Shown here: one piece after another, positions 23,781 to 35,930 of the stretch
Numbering within the stretch: position 1 is the stretch's first letter
How the letters are laid out: each line of letters starts with the position of its first letter
From: Kuschelorhynchus macadamiae
Lineage: Eukaryota > Arthropoda > Insecta > Coleoptera > Curculionidae
DNA length: 64,000 nt
Direction: 5' to 3'
Assembly: GCA_030620095.1 (NCBI GenBank)
Contig: JAUTXW010000205.1
Location: forward strand, 496,001 to 560,000
Notes under the pieces: model-generated
The model's input: the letters and a program-made list of their open reading frames with translations, nothing else
What the model was told of the DNA's origin: nothing
The model's database searches: none
Made by a program: the position numbers and the translations under genes

Positions 23781-24456
23781 CATTAAAATTTGATTATTAA
23801 AAATATGGTATATTTCCCTTTTAAAATTAGATTTACATTCATCTTAATATTTTAAAAGTACTTTTAGTAAAAGAAAAAATTATTTTAATACCCATAGACA
23901 CATTTTTTTTACTAAACACACCTTCTATCATCCCTTAATTAGGTACGTTCAAATTTGATTATTAAAACTATTGTAAATATCCATTTTAAATTTAGTTATA
24001 CATCCACCTTAATAATGCGATTTCTCTTCTTCGTGGTTTGTTATATCACGGTTAGTACGTCGTAGCTAATTTCATATTTTGGTCTTTACGAATTCCGATG
24101 ATGATAATGACTCAGCCTTGGAAAATCCAATCCACTGGTATCGTTTTAATAGCAGTAGTTTTAGCACAAATGAGATAAAGTACATAACAGTATTAATTGA
24201 CCTAGTACTTTCGGATAAATAGCTATGTATGCAGTGACCAAGAAACAAAAGATTAGGTGGAGTTTGTTTATATCTATGAAAAAAAGAAACTGACAGCACA
24301 GATTATAATTGCTTCAATGTAGGACAATATAAAATTTGTATTTAAAATTAAATGAGGCAAACTAATAAATTTAAAATTTTTAAAAGTCTTGTTGTGACCT
24401 AAAAATAACACCTATTTTTCTAATAAATGCCGAAAGTGATATATTTTCATGTAAGG
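23781..24456. other. flank with tandem copy of the mariner target region
   Basis: About 23781-23870 and 23945-24015 are related (ATTAAAATTTGATTATTAAAA against TTCAAATTTGATTATTAAAA, with matching sequence after). The unit at 23890-24015 has no insertion and so shows the empty target site. No gene is seen. Confidence 0.55.
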
Positions 24457-25029
24457 GAAAAGTGCAGTGGCGGCTATTCAGGTGAAGTAGGTGAAGTTAT
24501 ACTTCACCAGGAAAAATAAACAAGCAAACATTTAACTATATTTATTATATATCTCTTAAAATTTTAGTTTTTACGTTCATTTATTCACCTAATTGGCAAA
24601 AAATAGACCGTACATCTCGAATAAATATTTTACTTGACCTTTGTCGGCATGCCTTTTTAAAACTTTCAATCGAACTTTATTATAACAACCATAACAGTGG
24701 CGCAAACCGCTTCGACTTTGCTGGAGGTGCTACGTTTACTTTACGATTTTCCTACTGCGTTACCATAACAACGCGTACGTGGTGACGTCGACCGCATGGA
24801 AGATCAATGTTATCCAGTGCCATACAACGCTCTCGGTGAATTGCTAACGCGGTACACTACACCCACGTGTCGTTCAGTTAGGGGTGGTTGTTTACTTTTT
24901 CGTTGCAACCGGTTAGTTCCTTTGCAGTTTCCTTGACTGTTTTGTGTTATATTTATTTATGGTGTTGTACAACTTTATTTGGTGTCGGGTTTATTAATTT
25001 ACATTACTGATCAATCCGATCACGGATGT

Positions 25030-27693
25030 AATTTGCATTTGGTTGGAAACTCCATTTAATCGATGGAAGGAACAAGATCAGAGTTTTAATTGTCATCCTG
25101 GTTTTCGGCGTACAAATGGTTATGTAGAAGTCAAATATTACGAAAATTGTTTTGCTGGCCTTGTTTACTAGTTTCCAATAAATATTCAGAGTGGAATAAG
25201 GAAGGATTTGCAGGTATGTTAAATATATGAAGGTCTTTACATAAACATGAAGACTCGGAGGAGCATTTAAAATGCGAATTAATACTAAAAACATTTGTAA
25301 AAAATCAAAGCACTATAGCTAACATATATATCCATAGCTAAACTATATAAAATACATTTTAACGAAAACGTCCGATTAAATAGACTATTTATGTGCTTGG
25401 TAATTGACACAGTTTTGTACCTTGCAAAACAAGAGCACAGCTACTATCTAAGCTGTGACAAGAGTTAGTCTTTCGCTGCTATGATGAGAGCAGCGAGTCA
25501 ATAAACTGGGGGAATTTTAAAAAGCTCTTAGGTTTATTAATATCGAGAAGTTCCCAAGAACTAAAATATCATCACAAAAAAATTAAAAATGTTTTTACTG
25601 GTGACTCGAAAACTATTCAAAACGAAATAATTAATTATTAATTGAATTTAATTAAATACATTTCTGATTATTTAAATGATCATGTAAAAAATGAAATAAT
25701 GAACACACAGTTTTTGTCTGTGCAAGTGGATGACACCACTGATATTACGCAAACCTCCCAGTGCTCCATAATTTTAAGATACGTTAATTCAGAAAGTTCA
25801 GTAGTCGAGAGACTCTTAGGATTTCATAATGTCAGCTCCGATAGAACGTCGGAGAATTTATATTCTCTATTGGATCAAATTTTGGACCAATTTGACTATA
25901 AACATAAATTAATAAGGCAATGTTACGATGACGCAAGTGTGATGTCTGGCCATCTAAATGGCCTTCAAAAAACAAAAAGAAATAGCACCGAAGGCTGTAT
26001 TTGTCCTGAAGCAGCAAAGTTTAAAAATTATTCTAAATGTCGAATTGTTGCTCTTACATCTGCATCTACGAGGCGTATACCAACAATTACAGAAACACGT
26101 TGGTTTTCAAATTCGAAGTTAGTAAATGTGATTGTTCAAGTTGCGTTCTTCAAAAAAATTGAATGAAATATTGGACCATATTTTAATGGAAATTGCACAA
26201 AGCCTTCAAGAGTCTGAAAAACTTACATTTTACAAAATTACGATCATAAACCACTTATTTGGTGGAGATACATTGATGACATTTTTTGTATCTATGAACA
26301 TGACGATCAACATTTAAATAATTTTTTATATCATATTAACACCAAAGAACCAACAATTAAATTTACTATTGAAAAGGACACAGACCAACAACTTCCATTT
26401 TTAGACATACTTATCAAAAAAGACATACACAGTTGTGAAAGAAAAGTATACAGAAAACCTACACACACAAACAGATGAGAAAAATGTTATTTATAAAATT
26501 CCGTGTCAATAGAATAAATTTTACATAGGTGAAACCTCTAGGCCATTAGCCAAAATAATTAAAGAACACCAAACATACATAAAAAATAGGGAATTTCAAA
26601 AATCAAACATTTGCCAACATGCACTAGATAACAATCATAAAATTAATTGGAATGCTTCTAGTATTTTAGCAAAAGAACCATGTTCCAAAAAACGTAAAAT
26701 AAAAGAAAATGCCTTAATATTATTAAATAAAGATAATTGCGTAGCATCTTGTTCCGTTAGTTTTAATAACACTTGGTTAAATTTACTAAATACTGAAGTA
26801 AAAAAAGGACACCTCAAAATACAATAAATTAAAATGAACATACTCTAGGTACACCTATTTCGCACCTTATTCTAACAATTAAAAATAACACCTTTAAATT
26901 GACATTCATTGACATTTTGACAGAGATTAGCCATTCTGGTTATATTTCTTATACGAAACATAAGACATATTCTGCTTTTAGTATTTTATTTGTAGGTTTG
27001 CTGAAGACGGGGGTAGACTTTCCCTCGAAACGTCCAGAAAACAAACATTTTTCAGTGTCGTTCCTCGGGTACCTTCATAGTGGACCCAGAACTTAAGACT
27101 ATCTATTCAATTTATAGGGTAATTATATTTATTTTTTATTTTTTTCCAATTTTCTAAGGCGGAAAAACCCAAAAAATAGTTTTAAACCATGAATCCGCCA
27201 CTACAATTTCGTAATTTACATTTTTATGTTTGGCAGATTCTGCTAAATTTTCCGAATATAGTTTAAATTTTCCGACTAGTCCGTTTGAAAATTTGTTACA
27301 GTTATATGGGGAAATATTTTCAAAAAGTCAACGACTTAAAAATGGGCTTGATCTTGTTTTTGCCAATGACAGTATTTGGAAAATATCTCTGCAAGAACAA
27401 GTGAAAAAAATTAATGAAATGATATTTTAACCAAACCATATAAAGTGTTTTCCCTTATTTTGACAATACCGTCGATAAATGCTTCAGTAGAAAGAAGTTT
27501 TTCTTGCTTCAAACGTGTAAAAACTTATTTAAGAAATAAAATATCTCAAAAAAGACTTTCTTCTCTAGGCAATATTTCAATTCAAAAGGAATGTCTGGAG
27601 GAGATTAGGGCAACTCATCCATTTTATGAGGATGTTATAAATAAATTTGCTGCTATGAAGGATAGGAGAATTGATTTAATATACAAAATTTAG
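25030..27693 (+). pseudogene. ZMYM1-like hAT transposase pseudogene, split
   Basis: Weak TTF-type zinc finger traces (WNKEGFAGMLN, then LHKHEDSEEHLKCE) appear at about 25190-25290. The DUF4371-like core follows at 25642-26166, with QVDDTTDITQTSQC holding the first acidic residues, CYDDASVMSGHLNGLQ the second, and ITETRW near the end. After the inserted PLE, the C-terminal part reappears at about 27230-27430. The hAT dimerisation region is at 27445-27693 (TIPSINASVERSFSC, RNKISQKRLSSL). The HCxxH region and much of the insertion domain are missing. Frames change several times, so it is inactive. Confidence 0.83.
26240..27125 (+). pseudogene. Penelope-like element: RT palm, GIY-YIG and 3' region
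   Basis: WWRYIDDIFCIYEHD gives the RT catalytic box (YIDD at 26269-26280). LPFLDILIKKD and KVYRKPTHTNR follow, then TGA at 26476. In another frame VIYKIPCQ and KFYIGETSRPLAKIIKEHQ give the GIY-YIG endonuclease, ending at GHLKIQ and TAA 26827. The following 300 bases hold a CTGAAGAC-hairpin-CGAAAC motif at 27001-27033. The 5' two thirds of the element are absent, the usual 5' truncation of target-primed insertions. It sits inside the hAT transposase gene. Confidence 0.88.
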
Positions 27694-27884
27694 GTAAAAA
27701 ATATTCTACCCCTTCCACATATAAAAAAAATTCTGGAAAAAAAACTATTGCGATATATTCTTGCTTCATTTGCACTTCACTTACCTTTTCACCCGCGAGC
27801 CGCCACTGAAAAACTTGGAACTTTTTCATGTATAGTCGAGTGCAAAAATAATATACCTACCTAGGAAATGCGGAAAGTGGGGTA

Positions 27885-28457
27885 CAGGGTAATTGGTTAT
27901 AAATCTACAACCCCCTTATCTCCGTTAATTTTCGTTTTTGGAAAAAAAAATGTATATAATACTTGAAGCAATTACTTTATATTTTATTTCTATCGATTTT
28001 ATTTTTATACAGGATATAAAACCTTTCTTTTAATGGAATATCCTGTATATTTTTATGGATATCAAGAGAGCTTATCAAAAAGAATTAATTGATATTGGGT
28101 TTGTCGAGAACGGTTTTTCTACAAATAATTAAAAACTGCTCCAGCCTGGGAAAATAATAATCCTTGTCTAGTTAGCGGCTTATGGAACAGTTTTTGATTA
28201 TTTTTAAGGAAACCGTTCAAGATAAACTCATCAAACACTGTAAATTCGTCTTGATGTGCTCTATCGATATCCGTAAAAATATATACGATTTCCTATTAAC
28301 AAAATTGTAAATTTTTGGTTGCCATCTGCTTGTGAGATATTATCCTGCATAGAAATAAAATCGATACAAATAAAATAGAGTAGTTATTTGCTTTAACATT
28401 TTTTTTTCAACAACGAAAAAACAAATAAGGGGTTGGCGCTTTTATAACCAATGACCG
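27885..28457. mobile_element. mariner-type MITE, near-complete palindrome
   Basis: The left end CAGGGTAATTGGTTATAAA and right end, read inverted, CGGTCATTGGTTATAAA are flanked by TA (27883-27884 and 28458-28459). The arms continue inward for at least 130 bp (CAACCCCCTTATCTCC; ATCGATTTTATTT with its inverse). The centre is also palindromic (ACGGTTTTTCTACAAATAAT against its inverse near 28195). It is 573 bp long and non-coding. Confidence 0.82.
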
Positions 28458-28489
28458 TATACCTAAAATTTTCTGGATGCTTAAAAAAA

Positions 28490-29033
28490 TCGATAAATTT
28501 TTTTTACCCGGAACTTACGTCGTTATGAATATCTCCTTTTATTAGGAATAGTGAAATGTGACCCAATTTAGTTCAGTACATAGTTATTTAGAAACACATA
28601 TTATATACTGTCTTTTCAAACGTTTTTAATGGACGCCATTTTGTTCTCATATATCGGATACCTACAAATATTTTACCAGTTACTATCTATGCCACACTTA
28701 ATGTTTGGGCATAATTTAAAATAAATTCAATAAATGGTTTTTACATTGATGCACACCGCGATTTTATTACATCATGTTGAATTCGTATCAGTTTATATCT
28801 TTATACCATATTTAATTTTTCTGCAAAATTTAAAGTCAATTGAATAAGATATTTTTACGTTGATTCTTTAAACGTTTTATATTTGGCCACCATTTTGTTC
28901 CGCTATCTCGAATTCGTAACACAACTTTACCAGTTTATCTCTATATCACCGTAAATGGGTGAACACAATTTGAAATTAATTTATTAAGCAGCTTTTACAG
29001 GCTGATTTTTTTCATATTTTATTAAGTCGCCAT
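28490..29033 (-). repeat. dispersed CCATTTTGTT repeat, part 1
   Basis: Starts with the shared edge CCCGGAACTTACGTCG, then cores near 28635, 28888 and 29028. It is continuous with 31413 onwards once the hAT at 29042-31404 is removed. Confidence 0.72.
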
Positions 29034-29041
29034 TTTGTTTT

Positions 29042-31404
29042 CAGGGGCGTGCGGTGAAATTTTAAAAAAGAGAAGCAATGTTTAGAAACTTACCTATTTG
29101 TAATGTAATGTAATGAAAAATTGCGCTCTTCTGATGAACTTGTGGCAGGTATCGTCAGTACTAATTCACACAATTTCGACACTTCGGTGTAGGCATCTTC
29201 CAGCTCCTTGTGTTTTGAAAATTGCATTAGTTCCTTAGCGTTATTTTTTGCGCTAATGTTATCAGTTTCGTAAATTACTTTTAGTTCAGATCGCAGTAAC
29301 ACTTGGTCGAAGAACTGGTCATAGTGAAGAAGAAGAGATTTAAACGCATCTTCTGGAAAAGTTTTTCCTTTAAATGCATCAACATTGCAGCTCGAGGAAT
29401 TTAAAATCATTTGTACCGTTAAATCTATAGTTTATTTGTTGCTGAATTTGATCGATTATTTCATAAAAGAGGCGTCTGTATAATGTTTAAACATCTCCCA
29501 CCTTGTCTGTTCGAAGACGCTTGGCTTGTCGCTCTACATTTAATGTCATCGTTTCATAGGTCAAAGTCATTTCTTTTTTGGCTTAACACGGACTTGTACT
29601 ATATTAAAAACATTGAATGGAAATATTTCTAAAAATATGTTCAACAAATAATTAAAATTAAAATCTCGTTTCAAACAGTCCAAAAACCCCCTCGAACTAT
29701 TTATTGCTTCTGAGTTCCACGTTTCATTATTTTGTATTATATTCTCAAATAGTTCAATCAGTGATTCACGATTTTCAAATACTGTTAACACAAGTCTTCC
29801 ATTATAGTTCCACCTAGTAGGAGCTACTTTGGGCAATCGTTTGTGGACAAAGCTTGTGTACGTTTTGTTGACTTGGAAAAAAAAAGCAGCCATACCACTT
29901 AAAGTAACGAAAAATACTTTACACTCTTTAATGTGATTGATGGACTGGGATAAAACTAAATTTAATTTATGAGCAAAACAATGGACAAACACAGCGCTTG
30001 GGAAAGTTTCTCGAACTTTAGCTTGCAGACCCCCTAATTGTCCTGTCACCACTGCAGCTCCATCATAGCTTTGAGCAACTAATTTTTTCTCTCCATTAAT
30101 TTCTTTAGTAACGTTATAAACTACGGTATATAATGCATCTGCTGTACGATTTTCGGACCCATTCTTAAAACCTAGAAATCGCTCTACTATAGATAATTAA
30201 TTGATTAAAATTAGTGATATCAGTTGTTTCGTCCAGAACAATAGCAATGAACCGCGCCTCGCCAATCTCCTGCTTAATTTTTTTTAGAATAATGGTTGTA
30301 ACAGCGGAAATTAAATCATTCTGGATTCGATTCGACGTTCTGCGAAAAACGCTAGACTGCCCTGAATGATTTTTTAAGCAATCATCATATTTAGCCATTA
30401 AACTAAGTAAATCTTGAAAATTTCCTCTATTTGAAGAAACCCTTGTTTCGTCATGACCTCTAAATCACAATTCGTGCTGTCCGAGAAAACAAACAACATC
30501 GATAAGTCTTCTTAATATTTGCCTATTTTTATCGACTAGTTCATTGTGTGACTAATGGTGACTAATTTCCAAATGTTTATTAAGGGCGTGTTCAATTCTG
30601 GTTTTGCCGAAGACTTTTTCTTTCATGACGGCCTGTAAATGCGCTTTGGACATAATGTGTCTTTTTACAGCTTTATGGAAATTGTTTAAATCGGAAAAAC
30701 CAGTTTTATTCCAGAGACCTTTTTCACTTTCAAAAAGTAAACATGGCCAACAAAATAATTCACTTATATTTTCTCATCCTGTTAGCCATTTAAATTGTTC
30801 GTATTGTTTTTCCAGATAAAAATGTCTAATACAGTTTTTCATTTTTGTTGTTAAATTTTTCATAGGCGGTTTTGCTCTTCCTTTGGAAATTATTTGAAGC
30901 TTATCAGCGAAGTTTAATGTTGAAAATCCCTTTATTATTAAGACACACACCACACATTCACACACACTCTTGTTACTAAATTCTCCAACATTTTCAACGT
31001 TATTAGCGACAGCCGAAATTGACGGTATTTGAGTATCCACGTCCTATTATTGTCTTCCATATAGCACCATGCACGACGCGACGCGACGTACGTATCACAC
31101 AACACACGGATAGCTTTTCAAACAAAGAGCCTACTCCAACGATAGCTTCCGCCACCACTTAAAGCACGCGACCGAAATGCAAAAATTGCAAACAGCCGGT
31201 GGAAAGTTCAATAACCTCTGGCTCGATTCACAGGAAATCAAGCATACATTTATTATGGGCTTGATAATTAAGATCATATTTTAGCATTTTTAATATAAAC
31301 TAAACTAATGGTTTCCTATTTCAAAAATTAGTTTTTAGAAGATGTTTTGTAATTTTTTTTTGGGAAGCACTGCTTCCCTTGCTTCCATGGACTGCCCACC
31401 CTTG
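29042..31404 (-). mobile_element. ZMYM1-like hAT transposon with exact 8-bp TSD
   Basis: The left end CAGGGGCGTGCGGTGA and right end, read inverted, CAAGGGTGGGCAGTCC are flanked by identical TTTGTTTT (29034-29041 and 31405-31412). The site lies inside a CCATTTTGTTTTGC core of the dispersed repeat. The element is 2,363 bp with a degenerate transposase on the minus strand. Confidence 0.9.
29090..31040 (-). pseudogene. ZMYM1-like hAT transposase pseudogene
   Basis: The minus strand begins near 31040 (MDTQIPSISAVANN). It holds a TTF-type finger region with FYLEKQYEQFKWLTG, LWNKTGFSDLNNFHKAVKRH and SKAHLQAVM. A DUF4371-like part follows with ARFIAIVLDETTDITNFNQL. The catalytic core at 30052-29567 has VTGQLGGLQAKVRE and FVHCFAHKLNLVLSQS and RWNYNGRLV. 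The dimerisation region is at 29410-29090 (LCELVLTIPATSSSEERNFS). At least three stops or frame changes separate these blocks. The final part of the dimerisation helix is lost at LHYITNR. Confidence 0.87.
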
Positions 31405-31412
31405 TTTGTTTT

Positions 31413-32030
31413 GCTATCTTATATTCATACCCAAATGTTACCAGTTAATTTTTATGTAACACTTGAGTTTTGTGTAAAATTTTAGGTAAATTGGATTATT
31501 AGTTTTTTTAATAATAATTTTTTAACGTTTCACTACACCGCCATCTTGTTCTGGCATATTGGATTTTTACCAAAATACTTCTAAGTCAATCTCTAATGCC
31601 CTTAATTTTTGACTAAAATTGGACGTCAATCTGATGAGTAGTTTTTAAGCTATTCCGCGAACTGTCAGACCAGTCAGACAAAGCGACAGACGAACCGACG
31701 AAACTGATCAAACATAATTTTCGGCATCTACAGACTCTAAAACGTGAAGACATGTAAAACTTGAGACGGTGATTTTTCAGATTACAAAAATTTTATTAGG
31801 TCGCCATTTTGTTCCGCCATCTTGAATTAGTACCACAGTTTTACTAGTTCATCTCTATATTACAATTAGTTATTGCACACAATTTGAAATCCGTTCATTA
31901 TGTAGTTTTTTTCGGCTGAATTTTTAAATATTTTATTAAGCCGCCATTTTTATCTGCCATCTTGGATTCGTACCAAAATTTTATGAGTTGATTCCTACAT
32001 TATAATTGAATACTGTTGGCCGTTACGTGA
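31413..32030 (-). repeat. dispersed CCATTTTGTT repeat, part 2
   Basis: It resumes mid-core at the hAT TSD. Cores near 31540, 31802 and 31943 follow, with the CAGACAAAGCGACAGACG box at about 31675-31695 and GGCATCTACAGACTCTAAAA just after. Confidence 0.75.
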
Positions 32031-32039
32031 TGAAAATAA

Positions 32040-32521
32040 ATGATACATATTTTTTAGAAAAAACAACTTAGTGTTTTAAAGATTTTCACTATATTTTTTG
32101 TCAACTTGACATGTTTCGCATATACAATAGCTTCTTCAGATGTTGAGGTATAACTAAAATACTACAAAGTTAAAATGTAAATGGTAAACCAAAGGTAACA
32201 AAAATATGGAAAAAATCAAAGAAGGTGGTGTTACAATAAATGAAAAAACTTAAAATTATATGACTTAAATATCTACGAAAAAAGGACGGTTTAGTGAAAT
32301 AAATTTAACAAAGGAGGGCTATTTAATTCTAATTGGTCACTTAGCAACAGGTCTGATGATTTTATTTTGTTTATTTCCAGAAATTCTAGCATATTAAGTT
32401 ATATGCCCTTATTTTCGATGTGTAGCATTTCGAAATTATGATTAAATTATTGTCATTCGAGTAAAAGAAGATTTGCCAAGGCTGAATAAGATTTTTTATT
32501 ATATGCTCTAAAATGCGTTTG

Positions 32522-32573
<52 letters not shown>

Positions 32574-32582
32574 GTAATAAAG

Positions 32583-32618
<36 letters not shown>

Positions 32619-32885
32619 ATATATGACTAATGGCTTTATTATTGTTTTTTATATATTTGTGATATTGGCATCATAACCATATACTTATTTGTTTTATTAT
32701 ATATCAAAATATATACTGTTATTAACCTGTGAACCATACTGCTATAAGCCGCCAATTCATGTTGATATGGGTGAGTTGAGCTAGAATGAATAGTAATATC
32801 TGCATGGGAAGGTTTATGAAAAATAGAGAAATCGTGTTTATTATCAACTTTCCGTATAGTTAAATCTAGAAAATGAATTATTTTA
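32040..32885 (-). pseudogene. Penelope-like element remnant broken by TA arrays
   Basis: On the minus strand about 32885-32690 encodes FLDLTIRKVDNKHDFSIFH and KPSHADITIHSSSTHPYQ, then HELAAYSSMVHRLITV, the region after the RT palm in Penelope-like elements. About 32515-32340 encodes HFRAYNKKSYSALANLLLL and FEMLHIENKGI, the C-terminal end. Between them the GIY-YIG core is replaced by (TA)n tracts. A CTGAAGAA-hairpin-GCGAAAC motif lies at 32113-32139 in the 3' region. Confidence 0.78.
32524..32613. repeat. two (TA)n tracts inside the PLE remnant
   Basis: TA dinucleotides at 32524-32571 and 32584-32613, separated by a CGTAATAAAGC spacer. Confidence 0.95.
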
Positions 32886-32900
32886 GAACTGAATTAGGGG

Positions 32901-33500
<600 letters not shown>

Positions 33501-33530
33501 CACAGGAAAAATATATACAAAGACGCAAAC

Positions 33531-33920
33531 ATTGTATATATACTAGAAACATTAAAAGGTTTAAAAACTTAAAATTATTACATTAATAATATTACTTATA
33601 CTACTTTTTGGTAAAATAAAACGTTTAGTTTTGACAAAACACACATATTTAAGGACACAAATTGAAAACAAACATTTAGTACTTAATTTTATGGTACGCA
33701 CGTTGGAAAAGCAATTTTCCAATTTTACGACACAACATGTAAATTGCTTTTCCAAGGTGCGAACCATAAAATTAAGTATTAAATGTTTGTTTTAAATTTG
33801 TGTCCTTAAATATGTGTGTTTTTTCAAAACTAAACATTTTATTTTACCAAAAAGTAGCATATGTAATATTATTAATGTAACAATTTTAAGTTTTTAAACC
33901 TTTTAATGTTTCTAGTATAT

Positions 33921-33925
<5 letters not shown>
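33531..33925. repeat. 395-bp palindrome (MITE-like, 23-nt loop)
   Basis: The arms 33531-33717 and 33741-33925 are almost perfect inverted copies (for example CTAGAAACATTAAAAGG with its inverse, and GGAAAAGCAATTT with AAATTGCTTTTCC). The loop is only 23 bases. No coding sequence is present. It adjoins a (TA)n tract at 33924-33972. Confidence 0.9.

Positions 33926-33972
<47 letters not shown>
33924..33972. repeat. (TA)n microsatellite
   Basis: About 49 bp of TA dinucleotide just after the palindrome. Confidence 0.95.
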
Positions 33973-33976
<4 letters not shown>

Positions 33977-34047
33977 CCTTATTTTTATAAAATGTAGTCT
34001 TCATCAATAAAATATCTTAGTTTTGATATTACTCTGGTGCGATCAAT

Positions 34048-35480
34048 ATGTCTTCAAACAAAAGAAAGTTTTTGAGTCTTCAAGAAAAAGTTGAAATAAT
34101 CCAGTACGCGGAAAAGAACAAACTTAGTGTTAGAGTATTAGTTGAAAAATTCTGTGTAGGAAAATCTTAAATTAGTGATTTTTGAGAGCGATTTTAACAA
34201 TCCATTCGCCGAGACCGGGAATATGAAAGAGCAAAAGGGATTTGCGAAAACTGAGGGTGCTGCTATAGACCAAATTGTCTACGATTAGGTTTGTAAAGTA
34301 CGCCCCAAAAAACATTCCAATAACCGGAACAACTAAAGAAAAAAGCACCAGAAATAGCGAAGAATCTAGAAGTTGATGGTTTTAATGGATCAAATGAATG
34401 GTTGGAGAAGTTTCTGTCAACGTCATAATATCTCTTTCAAATCCATCTGTGGCGAAGTAGCGGCTATAGACTTGATTCAGGTAACTGATTGGAAGAAATT
34501 ATGTGCTATTATCAAAAACTACGCACCGAGAGACATTTATAACGCCGATGAAGAATGATAAAAGGCGAAACATGTGCTGGCGGGAATGCATCCAAGGAGA
34601 GACTCACTATTTTACTTTGCTCCGCTATGAATGAAGAGAAAGAAAATGCACTGGTGATTGGAAAAAGTAAAAAACTCCGTTGTTTTAGAGGATCAAGCCA
34701 CTTGAATGGTACTATAACAAGAAAGTCGAATTGGTTGATAAAATTTGACCGAAAAATGCAAAGGCAAAACCGAAATGTACTTTTATTTTTGGATAATGCC
34801 GCATCTCACCCAAAACTGCAGTTAAAAAACGTTTAAAATATTTTTTTTGCCGCCAAATACGACATCACATTGCCAGCCATTGGACCAGGGCGTGATTCAA
34901 AATTTTAAAAACCACTACAGAAAGTTTTTGTTCAAGCCACTTCTGTCATCCATGGAGTATTCTGAATCTACCGAACCATTAGAGAAATCCATAAATGTTG
35001 TAAGTGCCTTGATTTGGATTCTTGCTGCATGGAAAAAAGTCGAATCCAAGACCATCAATAACTGCTTTCGCAAAGCTGGATTCGACGAAATTCTCGAAGA
35101 AAACGTTGACTACCATAGTGAAGATGATGTGCCATTATCGGAATTATGTAGAAACATCAATGTATTCTCTTCCGACTTAACTTCATATTCAAAAATTGAT
35201 AAAAGTTTATTCACGGAAAATCCTAACATAAGTGTACGTGAGTGCATCAGTGAATTTCAAAATAGTGAGAACGGTCAGATTTCATCTGACTTGATGAAGA
35301 AACTAATTCTTCCAATATTAAGAACATTAAGGAAGCATATAAAATGTCAAGGGATATTGAACACTTTTGTATGTTATCTGGAGATTCTTTTTTAGGGGAA
35401 AAAATCTCAGAAGTTGCATCTAAAATGGATAAAATTATTAAAAGTAAATTAACTAGTTTAAGACAAAACAACACTTGATC
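34048..35480 (+). pseudogene. pogo/Tigger-like transposase pseudogene
   Basis: It starts at ATG 34048 with MSSNKRKFLSLQEKVEIIQY and VRVLVEKFCVGKS, a CENP-B/psq-type DNA-binding N-terminus. SNEWLEKF marks the second helix-turn-helix. The DDE_1 catalytic part has NADE (first Asp, about 34548), GGNASKERLTILLC, LFLDNAASHPK (second Asp) and LPPNTTSHCQPLDQGVIQ (third catalytic region). KNHYRKFLFKPLL and the C-terminal tail follow. Stops and frame changes occur about 34168, 34190, 34555 and 34834-34850. A deletion after NADE removes about 15 residues. It resembles the Tigger-4/6 group. TIRs were not found; (TA)n tracts lie on both sides. Confidence 0.87.
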
Positions 35481-35773
35481 ATTTTTTTAAATAGAAACTT
35501 TTTATAAAGTAGAACTGTATCAAACTGTATATGTAGGTGTTTTATATTAGGTAGTACATTTTTATTGTATGCATATATGTATGTTAAAGATGTTGGTGTA
35601 TACGTAGTAACAATTGTATTAATAATTTGTACTAAACATATTATTTTTTTACTTAAAAATAAAATTACATTGGTATTTAATTGGTATTTAATTTGTTCAC
35701 TTCGCACAATGGACACTTCTATACAACGGAGAGTTTCTGTGGCTCGGCTACTGTTCGTTTTTGAGAGGTTTCA

Positions 35774-35774
<1 letters not shown>

Positions 35775-35822
<48 letters not shown>

Positions 35823-35830
35823 AATATATA
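35775..35830. repeat. (TA)n microsatellite
   Basis: About 55 bp of TA dinucleotide with one G interruption, 65 bp from a PLE-type 3' motif. Confidence 0.93.
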
Positions 35831-35895
35831 TTGGGGTTTCGGTCTTAAGGAGGGCTGGAAAAGGAAAACTTCTTTTTTAAGCTAACCAATTTAAG

Positions 35896-35923
35896 CTTTC
35901 GAAAATATTTATTTTCTTCTTCA
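35896..35923 (-). other. CTGAAGAA-hairpin-GAAA motif (PLE-type 3' signature)
   Basis: The minus strand reads CTGAAGAA, then a perfect GAAAAT/ATTTTC stem with an AAAT loop, then GAAAGC. It matches in layout the motifs at 10107-10141, 27001-27033 and 32113-32139. No PLE coding sequence was recognised next to it. Confidence 0.55.
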
Positions 35924-35930
35924 GGGCTAA

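Larger units (their letters stand above)
24465..27808 (+). mobile_element. ZMYM1-like hAT element interrupted by a Penelope-like element
   Basis: The left end begins CAGTGGCGGCTATTC with AGGTGAAGTAGGTGAAGT. The right end, read inverted, begins CAGTGGCGGCTCGCGGG with TGAAAAGGTAAGTGAAGT. The flanking 8 bp (GAAAAGTG and AAAAACTT) match at only five positions, so the TSD is decayed. The interior codes for a DUF4371/dimerisation-type hAT transposase on the plus strand, broken by a retroelement at about 26200-27200. A further CAGTGGCGCAAACC hAT-like end lies at 24694. Confidence 0.75.

Noticed and set aside
27001..27033. Confirmed hammerhead ribozyme
   Set aside because: The core has an extra base before stem II and no convincing stems I and III were found, so only a resemblance is claimed.
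34048..35480. Domesticated Tigger-derived host gene
   Set aside because: It has several stops, a frame change and a deletion after the first catalytic Asp, so no selection for function is visible.
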